Shown here: positions 40,201-53,223 of the stretch, piece by piece | Layout: every line of letters begins with the position of its first letter | How positions within the stretch are numbered: the first letter of the stretch is position 1 | NCBI GenBank assembly: GCA_000310025.1 | Contig: FN649728.1 | Location: forward strand, 3,564,173-3,628,172 | DNA length: 64,000 nt | Direction: 5' to 3' | DNA from: Ectocarpus siliculosus | Taxonomy: Eukaryota > Sar > Phaeophyceae > Ectocarpales > Ectocarpaceae | Made by a program: the position numbers and the translations under genes | The notes under the pieces: generated by a model | What the model was told of the DNA's origin: nothing | The model's input: the letters and a program-made list of their open reading frames with translations, nothing else | Databases searched by the model: none

Positions 40201-43200
40201 AAAACATCATGCGCAACGCCAACATGGCGGCGATGCTCCGCGATGCCGCCAAGGCACACTTCTGCGAGGAGCTGTACAAGGTACTCACTGAGGCACACTT
40301 GTATGAGACGCTTGTGTGAGACGCTCATTTGCATTTGCTAGTAGTCTAATGCCCATAGGTAGAGTACATAGATATTTCAAGACTCGGATCAAATCCCGGC
40401 GTGCACCCGGAGCACGGAGTGCAGGGTCTCGTGCATCCCGCTCCTCTTCTGCACTACAGTAGTTATCCTGAAGAGTCGTGACGCTGGCCATAATCACACT
40501 CCGACCCACAGTTTGTCTACCCCCTTCTGCCTGGCATCCGGGAGTATTTGCAAAACACCTTGGACATGAATTCCGGTGAGGTAACTACCGTGACATCTCG
40601 ATTACGATATGGGGTACCATTCCTGACCATCACCTTCGCGAATACGTGTGGTTTTCCCTTTCCGGTTCCCTTGCCGTGGCTTTTGCGTCCACTTGGTGAT
40701 GACAACAATCACTCCGCAGTTTTTGGCAGCTTTTCAGCAGTTCGAAAGCATGAACATTGATGAGGCTGGAGATTGTGGCGCCGGAAGCAGCGGTGATCCC
40801 CCAGCTAGCTCTAGCTCGGTACACTCTCATGTAAATTCACGACGCTTTCGACCAAGCATTTTTTCACTTCGAGCGGAGCAACCATCGCAGCAACTGCAAG
40901 CGGTTGAACAGCACCGTGCCTACCAGGTACGGGGACCTCCGTGTCTTTAGACCGTGCAGCCTCTTGGTCGAACCTCGTTCAAAAGCAGGCGTCGAGAATC
41001 GCACGCAACACCATTCAGCGGCGAGAGACAGGACCACCCAAAGGTCGACATAAGTTGCCAATCAACGTTGAAACGTGTCATATGTATGCCAAAAATAAGA
41101 ACTGTTTTACGTGGGTGCCTGCGCCGATCGAACCCGTAGCGCGGAGAACAGGGCAATATTTCCTGAAGAAGCAGCTTCTAGGTTTTTAGGTGCGCCTTCA
41201 GCACAATCTAAACGAAAATACACATGCGACAAGGTCGGGAATGTCTCCCCGATCGTGGGCTCGAGGGCACTCATTCTGATCCCAAACCCAACGGAGGAAT
41301 TGGTGCGAAGGGCAACGCTCATGTACGTGTATCGCCCGAACCCCTTCACCAGAAGATTCAGGCTGCACGACTGGCCAAGAATGGGGGCGATTAAAACGGG
41401 CGGTCCAATCCTTCACTACTCTCTCCCTGTTCTTCTCAACAGTCCACACCATGCTGGGAGAAACGACGCACCTTGGTGGAAGACACCAGTCGCGTCGGGG
41501 ACTTCTCGGGGCGAAAAATCGTTCATTTCCAGCGTGCGATCGATCGCGTGAAACACGTTGCGTTGGGTTTCTAACGTCTACAGTACCTGCTTGACTGCTG
41601 ATACGCTGCGTACATAGGTTCCGCGGTACTCCGAGTACTTGGGCATTCTCGGAGAGTTTTTCACCCCGGGCTGCCGGCACGAGGTCAACGTCAGCAGCGA
41701 GACAAGATGCCAGGTCGCCAAGGCACGTATCAGTGTGTGTTTAACGTTTCTGGCTCGACGCGGGCGGGAACACGCCCCCCGTCTGATCAACAATCGGACG
41801 CGGAACGACCCGCCTTTGAAATTCATGGCCTGGTGCGAACGCGTATAACGCATTCCGCTACTTGCTCCGCTCGCGAATATCCTCGAACCTCGGATAGCAC
41901 TGTGCGCCCGCCACAAACGGTTCAATAGGTCCCGCCCGCGGTAAAACTGCTGTATGGCGCGCTGAAGTGCGCGGCAAAATCACACCGAACATCTTCTCGT
42001 ACTATCACTAATCCAGATAGACAATACGCAAATGTTCTTACTCCCTCACCTCGGTGATTGGGCGCATTTTACGCGTGCCCGAATGCTGCAGCTCCGGCGT
42101 TTTTGTGACTGGGTGGCTAGCTCCGAAAACGACAAGCGCAACCTCTTTACGAAGGCGGTACATGAGGTGAGCTGAAACTTTGTTGCAGTTGATGCTGCTG
42201 CTGTCGTTGTTGTTGTTGTTGTTGGTACCCCCGTCATCGCGGTTGGTTGCCGTAGCAAGAACCTTCTGGTGTTCTTCATATAGGAGGATCGTATGTCGTT
42301 CGTCAATCCTGCAACTTGTCATAAGCTAGAGAGTTCGTCGTCGCCCATGCTCATGTGTTTCGCTTGAAATACAAGCCATAATCGGTTAGAGCGATCCGGG
42401 TTTCATACCCTGTTCTCTATGCAATCGGACATTTGGCAAGCGTACTCGGCCGTTCTTCATTGAGCAACGACCCCTCTCGTCTGCGTTGTGGTTCGGTATT
42501 TTGTGGCAGTACACACTCCTCACACACGTCCATTGAACTGTGTTCATCGCCGTTCCTGGAGGAAGAAAAACTGATGTTGGAAATTCCGGTCGCCGAGAAA
42601 CCCGAACAGCACATGATCTTCTCGTCGCTCGCATGCGATGCCCACCAGAGAAACGTATGCACTTGCTCAAACCGAACATGAATTTAGCGTCACACAGAAT
42701 GGATCCTTATCACAGAACCGGCCTCAAAGTTTTCTGTTTGAGAGCTTGTTCGGAACGTGCGGTGATTCACGAGTTTTGCTCAAAAGGGCCCACTTGTGCC
42801 CAATACCCCTCCGAGCACTAAGAAAGGCTCTCACGCTGTGCTTGACACATGCCGGGCCCCTTCGCTTCACCAGGTGCGCATGATGCTGGACCAGAACATC
42901 ATGGGGTCGTTTATTCACTCCCCGTCTTTCGCCGGCGTGGCTCGAGAGCTCATGAAGGTCAAATCCGCACAGGACGAGATTGCTGCCGAAGAAGAGGAAA
43001 AGGTTTGCATGCTCGCACACCAGCCTCAACTACAGCAACTGCTTTCAGGCTGTGATCTACTCGTCGTACTCAACAAAGAGCTCGTTCTATGAGGAGCAGG
43101 GGGGTATTCTCCACACAAACGAGCCCATTCCAACTGAGGGACGACGATAATTCTTTCGTGCGTCATGTTCAACGTCACAAAACCGGCTAAAACATTTTTG

Positions 43201-46007
43201 GGAGGGTTATCGCCGAAACGTGTAGGTATATTGCTGCTGTATCCCGGTGTGTGTTCCTCGAAAATGGAGCACTCTCAGAAGCTTGGCATTTTTTTGGAGA
43301 TGCAACTCCCCCCCGCACCAGCACCTGCCTATTTAACACCTTTGTACTGTCGATATTGTACGAATGCTTGGAGCCGTTTCATGTTGTACACACCAGCCTC
43401 GATGGTTGTTGAAAAAAAAAAACGCCGCTCACTGTTATCATTCTTTTGTGCGCGCGCCCCCTTGATCACGGTAACCTCAACATTCTCACTGCGGATTGGT
43501 TCCGTGGGGCGACCTAGCGATTGGCTGCGAGGAAGAGAATGAAGACCGGAATCCAGGCCATCACATTAGCCAACAGCGTGAGGAGGACATGGGTGTCGGC
43601 GGTATCTGAACGAAGCGACGTGGACGAAGGTGACGTCTTCTCGAATAGGGCCAACGTGCATGCACACCACAGGTGCAACCGACAGTACCGTCCTTGCAAG
43701 CACCACATCCTTCTCCGGGGAATCTTGGCTATAGCTATATATCTCGCCCATCGATATGCGAGGACGGTAGTGGTGGTGTATGGGCGTTCACATCGTCCGT
43801 GCTCCGAAAGGTACAAAGTTTTCCGAACGAGTGCTCCGCGTTAGAGAGAAGAAAAACCAGGGAGAAACCTCACCCCATCATGAAACATGCAGGCGTTGAA
43901 CCTTGGCGTGGCCGGCAACGGCGTGCGAAGGCAGCTGAAAGCTACACCTCGACATTAAAAATCTAAATTATTTTTCTAAATACTGGCGACGTTCAGATGC
44001 AATGTAGTACTTCGATGTACATGGATTCTGCTTGTCTTCGACTTTGTGTTGTTGGTTTTGGATTCTGTTTTGGTGTTCCTCTGATATCTGACAGCTTCTA
44101 TCAAGCGTCTACTCCTTTCTGCTCAGCATTGAACGCCAGCCAACGGCAGAACCATACCATCCCCGGCTCTCCCGACCAAGTAGGGTTTTTCAGGATCGAG
44201 GACTGTAGAGACAGTAGTTTCTTCGCTAAAATCTAGAAAAGTGCCTTCAGAAATTGGTGCATGCGACATGGAACTGCGTGGGCCAAACACGGTGATGCTA
44301 CTGCATGGTGAGGGTGGTGTACGTTGATTAAATTCTTGGAAGAACATAAGACCTGCTGAAAGTGCAGCTGCAGAAATGCAACGGCGGCATGCACATGTCA
44401 TGACACCGAACACAGAAGCTTTCCCGCAGCGACTGCCTTCGCGTTTCCAAGACTGGGGGGGCGAGGAGAAGATAGCGGAACATAAGCATTTCTCGCCAGA
44501 TATAGCGCTTCGGAGAGTCGCAACACATGAGGAACTTTTCAAAGCACCGTCTTCACCTGCTGTGTATTCACTTTGCAAAGTATCTTCCCGCCTGAATTTT
44601 CCTTTTCGTACCCCAGTAGGAGCGAGGGGCGGAGGTGCCGACGCCCAGGACAACCCATCCACTTCAACCTCTGGTGCTGGTAGTGCACCGATAATACCGC
44701 TTCGCCTACGGACAATCACGATTGGAGCTCTTGCAGCGGGACGTCTTACCACGGCTGGAGGTAACTGTTAGGTTTAGGCCGATTGCTAGTCCACTAAGAA
44801 TGGCTCGAATTATATTCTTGGCGTGGAAATAATTCTATGTAGTGTTTCCTGCCTTGTTGTTCGCCTTCGTTTGAAGTCTCCGAGAGCTGACGAGCGGTGA
44901 ACAACGATGACGGCTGTGCACGCAGCAACGAACTTCAGGCAACCGGGACTGAATGATACGGGTATACCGTACAACTCTCGCAATAAGCGAATCACGGCTG
45001 GGGTGGGAGCGATAGGAAAGATAAGATCTTTGATGGGGAATAAGGCATTGCACTTGGACGACCGCTCTTGGATGTCATCAAGTAACGCTGATGCATGCGC
45101 TTCTCTGACTGGAATCCGCGATGGTTTCGAGCGTTGCGTACGTGGGATATTTTCGCCACCTTTCGAGGCAACAGAGCTGGGGCGTTTCGCGGTTTTTAGC
45201 GTTACTGCCGAAAAATAAGGAAAGCAGAGAACGTAGACGATTCTCTGTGCCGGGAGGCAGCACCAGGGGGGGGTGAGGGAAAAGGTTTTCCCCTCAAGGT
45301 AATCTGCAACTCAGGCGCAATGCATCAACTTTCGAGCCGTTTAGCGTGAGAGAAAGAGCAACGTTGAACAATGCCGTGCGTGTTGGGTCTCCTTTCGCAG
45401 AGGTGTCTACTAGCTCATCCCTTCGTGTGATCTGCGTGGATATGCAATATCATTTCCCGCTGCTCAAACTATTTCTGGATCCATTCGTCCGCCCTGGCAC
45501 AATTGAAGCCGAAGACAGCTTTATCACTTGGCTTCCAACACCGCATTAGTTTATTTGTTCAAACAACCAAATCGTCTGGACTTTTTTTTGTGTCCTACAT
45601 GTACGTCTGTATTGCGATTTAAGCACACGCATGTGCAGAAACGCACAACCATTGTACATAAGCATACCACAGATGATGTGTGTTTTTCGTATCTCAAGAA
45701 ATTATCGTACGACCATGTTCACCGTGTTCACGCCACTCTTCAAACAGAAACAGCAGAGAACGGAGGGTCACTCCAAGGCTCCACACAGCCGCTGGAGGCG
45801 GCCCTCGTTGTTTCAACAGCGCCACTGTCGACTCTAGCACCATCCCGAGGTTCTTCACCAAGAACAGAACCCCGGAGACCACTCAGCTTTCGCTCTGCGG
45901 CGGGTGGCACGCTGGGTACGACAACGCGAAGCCCATCGGCTCGTGTCGCCGGCAGCCGACCCTCATCACCCGTTGAACCAGAACGTGGAGATGAACCAGC
46001 TGATTGA
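37284..46007 (+). CDS. Multi-pass membrane protein with C-terminal RGS domain (receptor-like G-protein regulator)
   Basis: RGS domains speed GTP hydrolysis by G-alpha subunits. Phase-consistent exons: 37284-37367, 37610-37687, 38299-38386, 38561-38728, (about 38881-38957), 39200-39266, 40128-40280, 40720-40926, 41618-41713, 42092-42166, 42874-43002, 44343-44760, 45748-46007. RGS segments in order: NANMAAMLRDAAKAHFCEEL; FLAAFQQFESM; a Ser-rich insertion of about 55 residues; YSEYLGILGEFFTPG then CRHEVNVSSETRCQ (matching the EVNIS-type core); FCDWVASSENDKRNLFTKA; VRMMLDQNIMGSFIHSPSFA. The N-terminal exons give hydrophobic segments (FGGITVSLFVALLSICYHM; KLLLLLVVMSASLLLSTSVY; CVVVSAFG) after a Cys-rich piece (NDLTCCLYCNEYDQHSWGD). 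I find only about four to five membrane helices, so a full 7TM is not proven. The RGS exons are strong; the N-terminal and last two exons are weaker. If the GTTTGC donor at 43003 is not used, the protein stops at 43092. Confidence 0.7.
39270..39294 (+). repeat. (TTG)8 run directly after a splice donor
   Basis: The TTG run begins three bases into the intron after exon 39200-39266 of the RGS gene. Confidence 0.9.
42206..42223 (+). repeat. (GTT)6 run 40 nt after a splice donor
   Basis: Six GTT units, preceded by CTG triplets, in the intron that follows RGS exon 42092-42166. Confidence 0.9.
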
Positions 46008-46464
46008 AAATACACACCTTTGTGCAGGATCCGGAAGAGAGAAACTGATTAGAGCTGAAAGAAGAACGGGTTTTCAGCGGGAGGCTTCCCACTTGAGGAA
46101 GGGCTTAGAGTGAGGAAAAGTCTCAGCAAAAGATTCTTCAAGGAGTAACAAAAAATAAACCGTACTGTAAAATAATTCCGTACTTCGCACCGTTCATGCG
46201 CAGACGTGATGAGGAAGGGTGATTGACACGGGGGTATGGTTGTTCGGGTGGGGCGGCACGTAATCCCGCATGCGTGCCCCCTCGATGTACAGCATGGCAG
46301 CACTTTTTGATGTCGTGTTGAAGGTCGGTGGACATACTGTTGTAAACACTCTTTGTCATGATCATTGACACGCAAAATGGACGCGAACTGAACAGTCCAT
46401 GACCCCGTTAAATAACGTTAGAGTGCATGCCTCGTATACACAGGTGTGTCTCATCAATAGGTGC

Positions 46465-46560
46465 GGTAAATTATGGTATGTTGGCTGCCGAGGTGTCCTC
46501 CACCGCGTGCACGGCAAATGATGGTCTATTGACTGCCGAGGTGTCAACACCGCGTGCACC
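46465..46560. repeat. 48-bp tandem duplication
   Basis: GGTAAATTATGGT...CTGCCGAGGTGTC...CCGCGTGCAC at 46465 is followed at 46513 by a near copy starting GGCAAATGATGGT, a 48-bp period with a few substitutions. Confidence 0.85.
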
Positions 46561-48029
46561 TTGCTCGGCTCTTCCTAGCTAGGTGGCGACGTAGATTGGC
46601 TCGTGAAGAGGTTCGGTCATTTAAGCTTGATGTCGTTGTTTCGTTCGAAGAAATATCACTCGGTATTCTGTGTGCAGAATATGTGAATCCCGTACCCTTC
46701 TTGTTGTGTCGCAGTGGTGTCTGGCGAGCTCTTGTACTCCCGTCGCGGCGAAGACTTGCCTTAGCCTCAATGAACCCACCAAGAATCCAAGCCAAACAAC
46801 TTAAAATAGCTCCGTGTGCACCAACATAACCCCCACGACGATGTGGTCAACTTTCGGCGGACGTTAAGCATAATTAGGGCTTGCTATCGCCGAACGCTGG
46901 AGTTGAAGACGTGCGGGCGAGTCCGCATACGTCCGTAGAGAGCAGCGGGCACCTTTTCTCTTCGTCACAGATGATGTCCTCTCGTTGCCGTGCGCTGTCG
47001 TTCGTTGTGTCCACACAAGATCTCCATGGACTCGTCGTTGCGCGCGCGCAGGCAATCCCACTACACGTATCGCATTTTGAGGTTCGAAGGAATCCAGCTA
47101 TGACCGCCTTCGATTATAGGTATTTCGCCCCCAAAAGCAATGTGTTCCGACCTACACACATATCAATTTTTAGATGAGCCGATTCCATGTATTTGGAAAA
47201 GTTTGTTCGTACAGTGTAGACCGAAAAACTTGCGTTTGGCATATTACACAACGAGAGACCACGGATCTACTTGAGGTAGATTTTGGCGTCTTAGAGGTTT
47301 GTTGGTTGGATGCTTCGGTTCTCCGGGGTCTCAAAGAGAAAGGGTATTCAAAGGCGTTTTCATTCTGCTGCACGTCGGGAGCGTAAGAATTCGATAGACG
47401 GGTGTCCACTTGGATCCAAGCTCGATGTAGCACGCTGCCCGCATTTTATGAGTAACGCGGAACAGAGGTCAGGAGCTAGCTACGAAGCTCGGACTAAGTT
47501 GGTGAACCGCATCGCAGTGTTCGAACTGGGCTACAGTAACAGGAGAAGGCTGGGTGATGGAGCGCGCGTCGCTGGAGCGCCCGGTTGAGGAACTGCAGGG
47601 TGTTAGGTTGCCGCATATGGTGTAGATAGGACTCGATCTTTCTTCGCCCGCGCCGTTATTGGCTCATGGCAACCCCTTTCGTTCAGATTCACGTGCCATT
47701 CTAAAATAGGTGTGGCGTCGTTTCCGACCACCTTCGACTCATACCCGAGATTCAGGATCAAGTTTGCGCGGCGTCTGCCAACATGGTACTTTGCGACATG
47801 TTCCTCGTGGTACTTGCTCACTACAATCGGTCACAAACAATTCGGCTCGCCCACAACTCAGCCGAGATACTTGCCCAGCATCTCCGTCCTCGCTCGCCGT
47901 TCTTCGCCGATGCTTGCTTCACCACGATCACGGGATTACAGTCTCGGTCGCATCCCCCCTCCTGACGAACACGACCACTAGATTCACTGTATTACCACGC
48001 GAGGAAAAGAATGAATCCTACGGCACCAC

Positions 48030-48385
48030 TGTGGTTGGCCGTCATAACTCAATATCCGGAGGAAAAATGGAGCGAATACCGCAACACTGAATATGAAATC
48101 TGGAGTCGAAGACGCCAAGCAATACAATCGTCGACGACCCTTCTTCATGACATCCTCCATTGTGGCACTGAATTCGACTAACATGCCGTCACTACTGGCC
48201 TAAGGTTAGCCATCATTACGTCATACGAGTACCAAAAAATTGAGGGAATGCTATCCAGTACAACATGGAGATGAAACCCCGGGTCAAACGCGGAAATGAC
48301 AATCATAGTCGCGGCCCTCTTCATGGGATCCTGCATAGAGACACTGAATTCTGAATTCGGTCATTTTTCCGTCACTATTGGCCAT
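48030..48385. repeat. Degenerate tandem repeat of about 180 bp
   Basis: Landmarks recur at a 180-185 bp offset: GGCCGTCATAACTC near 48038 against ATTACGTCATACGAG near 48215; CCCTTCTTCATGACATCCT against CCTCTTCATGGGATCCT; GCCGTCACTACTGGCC near 48185 against CCGTCACTATTGGCC near 48370. Two diverged copies, possibly satellite-like. Confidence 0.6.
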
Positions 48386-49507
48386 GTCGGTAGATGCTGA
48401 AATCTCACCGTTTGACTAGCCAGCGCGTTCTACATACATGCTGGGTTTCAAACCTAGAGCTACCTTAATACAAGTATGCCAGAATCACACTAAAAAGTTT
48501 GATTTCGGCTGTTATGCCATGCTGCTACGATGGAACGCGTGAAGCACTGGAATGAACGCACGTCGAATGCACTCAATTCTCACAAATATATTTTGTGAAA
48601 TTCAAAGGATTCTTTGTCCACCCGACCACAGTATGGGTTCTCTAGGGGGATTGAATGCTACGTGCAGCCCCTGAAGAAAAAAAATGGTCAGAAATCGTCC
48701 GAAGAATATAGTGGTGAGATCGTGTGCGGTTTCTACCAGCGCGAAACCATATGCCAAGGGCGACCAGCGCAGAAGATGATTTTAGCAGGCAGCTCTGACG
48801 AGACACTGCGACAACGTCTGTCGTCGCAGGAGTACATACGTGAGAGGGATATTCTGAATATGTTCTTGCCTCCACAAGGCCTCCACGAAGTTGACTTCCC
48901 CCGCGGTAGTCGACGGTATTCGCAAACCGGGAGAGGCGAGTTGGTCGCTGAGTTCAAGAAATCGTGTACGGTGAATATTCACACGCATGAACAGGGACTG
49001 CCCGCACTCGAAGGCAGGGTGGCAATTATCGAATGATTGGTTTCGATGATGAGCATTATTCTGTCCCCAGTTGGCTTGAACCTTGGTCATATGGTGAAGA
49101 AAGTTTTGCTTTGGAAGCATGTGTAAGCGAGAAAGAGTGATTTCAACAGTTTAGTTTGCGTGCGTTCCATGCTGATTGAGAGTCGAGTTCAAAGTGTCTC
49201 TTGCAACCGCTCCAATCCGAATTTCCAAGCATCCAAGGCGGGGCGCCTCAGACTTCCATGTGAGGTCAACACAGCGATGTCAAAGTCCGCCCCTCCGAAG
49301 CGAAGAGTTATATACCACAAAGGTTCACAACAAACGCTGAACTACATACCTACACTCAAGCTCGCACAAATTCGAACCCGGCTTTCGTGTCGACGAGTAA
49401 GTCGGCCGATCATCGTGAACCCCCAAACGTCGACACTCGTGAGAGGGAAGTTTCCCACTCGATATCTCGACATCCGAGGCTCGTGCCGACATAAAATCCT
49501 TACGTAC

Positions 49508-52500
49508 CACGTCGGCGACGTCTTCCGGATGGCCCCGTATCCGACAATCGACACGCTCGCCGTTGTGTAGGTCTCCGGAGAGGAAGTCAAGTACACTTTC
49601 GGTAATCCATACACGAGGCCACACGCACAGTTTCTCGGTAGCAAGCTCGGCAAGGTAGAAGTTGAAGTTGCTAGGAACGCTCCACGCCCAACGGGGATTG
49701 TTGAGAGCAGCTTTCTGCCGTCTGCAGTTGCTGGCTCGAAAGACGTGCATGGGCGCTTTTGAAAACAACAACCCTCCAGTACATCAAGCCGTTGCTCTTC
49801 AAGGGGTTGAACAACCTATCCTCTACAGTATTACTCAATGTCAACACTCTACCACCGGTCATCTTCTCCCCCCCCCCGCCCCTTTCCTCCACGTGCGTTG
49901 TCATGAACGTATACCACATTTTTTTTGCGCCTTTCGGGGCGATCTCGGCGCGGCACGCTAGACTGCACATTGGGATAGACCATTCAACGTATCAAGCCTT
50001 CCCTTGACGTCCGAGTACCCTTAGAGGATACTTCGGCTGAACCTGTCGAAAACCACCATGTGCAACAAGAAATTGGTTGAAAGGAGAGAGGAAGGGGTAA
50101 ACGAGGAACGGGTGGGAGAAAGTGTCGAAGAGGAAGGCGATAGAGACAGACACCGTGAGACGGATGCAGCATTGCCACCAACTGCACGTCGAAATCGTAC
50201 AGAAACTCATCTAAGGCGTGACCGGTAAGGTAAACGACACGCGTTCCCAACGGTGCTCGACGGGCGAACAGGTCCGTTTGCTCGTGAGGTGCGGTGGGCA
50301 CGGGAATCGCCGGGACATTGGGGCAAAACTTGCCTGAGAATTTTCTCCGCTGCACGAACAAGCAGAAACTACAAGGTCATGAAAGTATGGTGGTCGGTGA
50401 GAGCACAAAGTAGGGGAAAGGGAAAGGGTACCGCACAGGACAGTTTCACGACGCTCCCTCGGACATGTGACGCATGCAAAGAGGTAGACATTGTACAACA
50501 GACACACCGGACGTTACCGATGGGCCATAGCCTTGGCATCCTGTGGGCCTTCTCACCTGGGGTTGGTGCCGTGCCGGCCATGCGAGGAAGCTGTAATCTT
50601 CGGTTGGTGCGGTCGATAGCTGCTTTGGAGACCGTCGGCCAAAGATGTTGTTTCTGCAAATGAGATTCACACGAGAGGTTATCGAGAGTGTTAAACGGCC
50701 TGAGTGCCGCGAGCCATGATCCTGAGGTACTGTGATGTACGTTTTTTGCTACGAAACCCAATACATGGGCAAAAAGAAATGTTGCTGTCTCAGGTGAGCA
50801 CTGTTGGGAGCAAACTTGGAACGGAACCGAGACTTTATCGTTCATTATTGTTGGGCTACCAATGACGAGTCTAGTCACTTCCATCGCCACACAAGAGAGA
50901 GAAGCAGACGTGGTCGACGTGTACACAAACGAAATGGGTTGCACGAACGAGCGTATTGCGTTTCTCGATGCCCTAGCAACCCGCTGTCCTATTAGCATGA
51001 TGCCGCGTGGGCCCGTTCCCCGGTTGAACCGCCATAATTGTTTTGTTGCAACATTGTTCTTCCTGAGGTTTTCCTACCGCCTGCGTAACTGCGGGTGAAC
51101 CTCACGACCAAATAGAGCCCGGCCCTCACCCGCAGCTCTTCGAAGGCGGACATCAGACGCCGCAGCAGCGACGCTATCTTCGTGGCTAGATCATCGTCGT
51201 TTACTAGCCTCCGCAGCTTCTTCGTGCGGGATCTGGCTTTTTTCGGGGCAGCACCGTCACCGCATCCCGCCAAGGAGGAGGACGAGGAAGAGCACCCGAC
51301 TGCTGAGCCTCGGACGTACGTGTAGAGCTTTCCTACCGTGTCGCAGCCGTCGTCGCGCAAACGCTTGGCCGCTTCTTTCCCGCCGCACACTGCTCTCCAC
51401 CAAGCCTGCACGAGAACGTTCAAAAGGGGGAGCAATGGGTTGGACAACGTGTCGGGGCGGGAGGGCATGCACACCAGAGGAATCGCCAGCCTCGTGTTTT
51501 TCAACCGAGGTTTCACTTAAGTCGGATGATATCATGGTGGCATTTTGGACGTGAACACCACTCGGTGCGAGGGGTTAGGCGTCGTCAATCAAGCCGGGAC
51601 GTCCTGTACGTGACGCTGCGCTGACAATGTCGTCAGGGCAGTGTCCCATGTTTCGACACAGGTAGGAAGGGACGCACGGTGCATGCCGAACGAGATGCAC
51701 TTCACCGGAACCACGGGCCTGCAATTTCTCACAACAGTGTTCTCAAGTGTTTCGCGAGAAACGTTTTGACCCATTCCTGCAAATCAAATAAATCGTAGAT
51801 GCTGGAGAGTACTGTATTGGGAGGACGATTTTTTTAGCAAGGCGTTGGTTCCCCATCATTGCTGTTGCCCTTGACCCACCTGTTCGGTATCTCCACCGTT
51901 CCACCAACCAAGGCCCCCGCCGAGGCCGGCAGCGACCATTGCATTGCTTAGGGGGCCCGGGTGCAGCACGCATGCATAGGCGGCGTGGACGATGAACAAG
52001 TCCAGGGACTCTTTCACCTGTTTCGTCGTGGCGAAGTGCAATTGTCATAAGCAGGGTGGAAAGGAGGTTAGCGCGGAAGTACGTTGGAGGGTCTCGTCCT
52101 GTAGGGGTGTTTTCCTGCCAGCAGCCGTTGCGTGTAAACAAGTGCCGCCGGTGGAAACGAAGTTACTGTCCAGAAATTATCCCTCCTCTTAGTCGCGGGC
52201 GGACGAGGAAACGTGGAGCAGCGCGAACAGGTTGTCATCACTCGGGGTGGTACTGGGAGCATGCGCAAGGAATATACACCGCATGGCGAGCCGCAGCTAA
52301 GCGACTGGCTTCCACGAAAACGAAATGGTGTTTTCGACGGCAGCGAACCTGGCTGAACTGCTGCCAGGGGACAGGATCCGCGGTATCGTCACCGCCTCGC
52401 TTCGAAATCTCGTGGGAAAACCCTCGTACGTGTGTCCTGCCACACCTCTGGCACTTCGAGCCCCCGGCAGCGCTGGCACCGGTTCGCAGGGCCCAGCAAG

Positions 52501-53191
52501 TCTCGCACAGGGTCTTGTGCGCCGAAAACCATTTGGGCACCGACGTTGCTTGACCTTGCCCCCCCTGATGGATAGGTCCTGTAGCGTAGAGGCGGGCGCT
52601 GGGTTGGTGGTGTTGACCGTGTTGTTCTGTTGCCACCGGTCCTTGTTGATGATACTGGGCGGCAGGGGCATCCTCTTCCAACCTAGCCGCATTTTCTGCC
52701 CGTTTTCGTCGCACCGGAGCGAGGAAAAAACTGGCCTGTTTTGATATCATGCCAAGCACCTTGATGCTGCTGGCGGGCCCGTTGATGCTGCTGTTCCGAG
52801 GCAGCGCGGGAAGAGTACAGGGAAGGCCAACGTGCCCCTTGGACACGAGGTGGTGCGCAAATCCCAGAAGAAGAAGCCACTCCCCCGCCTCCGCCTGCCG
52901 TTTCAATGGGCGTTCAATAGGCCGGGTCTGTTTGCGCTAGCTCGATAGCCGCGGTTCGGCTGCTGTGTAGCTACCGGACACCATCACCCACACAGTGCCC
53001 TTCTAATGAGCTGGATTCCTCATCTTGTCGTTGTGTCTACTGTAGGGCGGGATAACACGGGCACGCTGCCTGTCATCCAAGACTCCACAATATCTACCGG
53101 TTTCTACTGCACGTGTTCGGGCTCAGCCGGAAATCGGGGCAAGATGAACAACAAGTACCATCGACATCAACGACATTAGTCGAGGAAAAAT

Positions 53192-53223
<32 letters not shown>

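Larger units (their letters stand above)
46008..49507. other. Region between the RGS gene and the helix-rich gene; no confident gene
   Basis: Should contain the 3' UTR of the plus-strand RGS gene and the unseen last exons of the convergent minus-strand gene. An open frame at 48614-49036 (plus, 140 aa, no ATG at its start) has ordinary composition but no recognisable motif or good splice sites. Short repeats at 46465-46560 and 48030-48385 are listed separately. Confidence 0.4.

Noticed and set aside
51880-52017. PEX11 C-terminal segment
   Set aside because: The Lys-x-x-Leu-Asp-Leu and Gly-rich pattern is suggestive, but the flanking exons and the long continuation do not fit a PEX11 protein.
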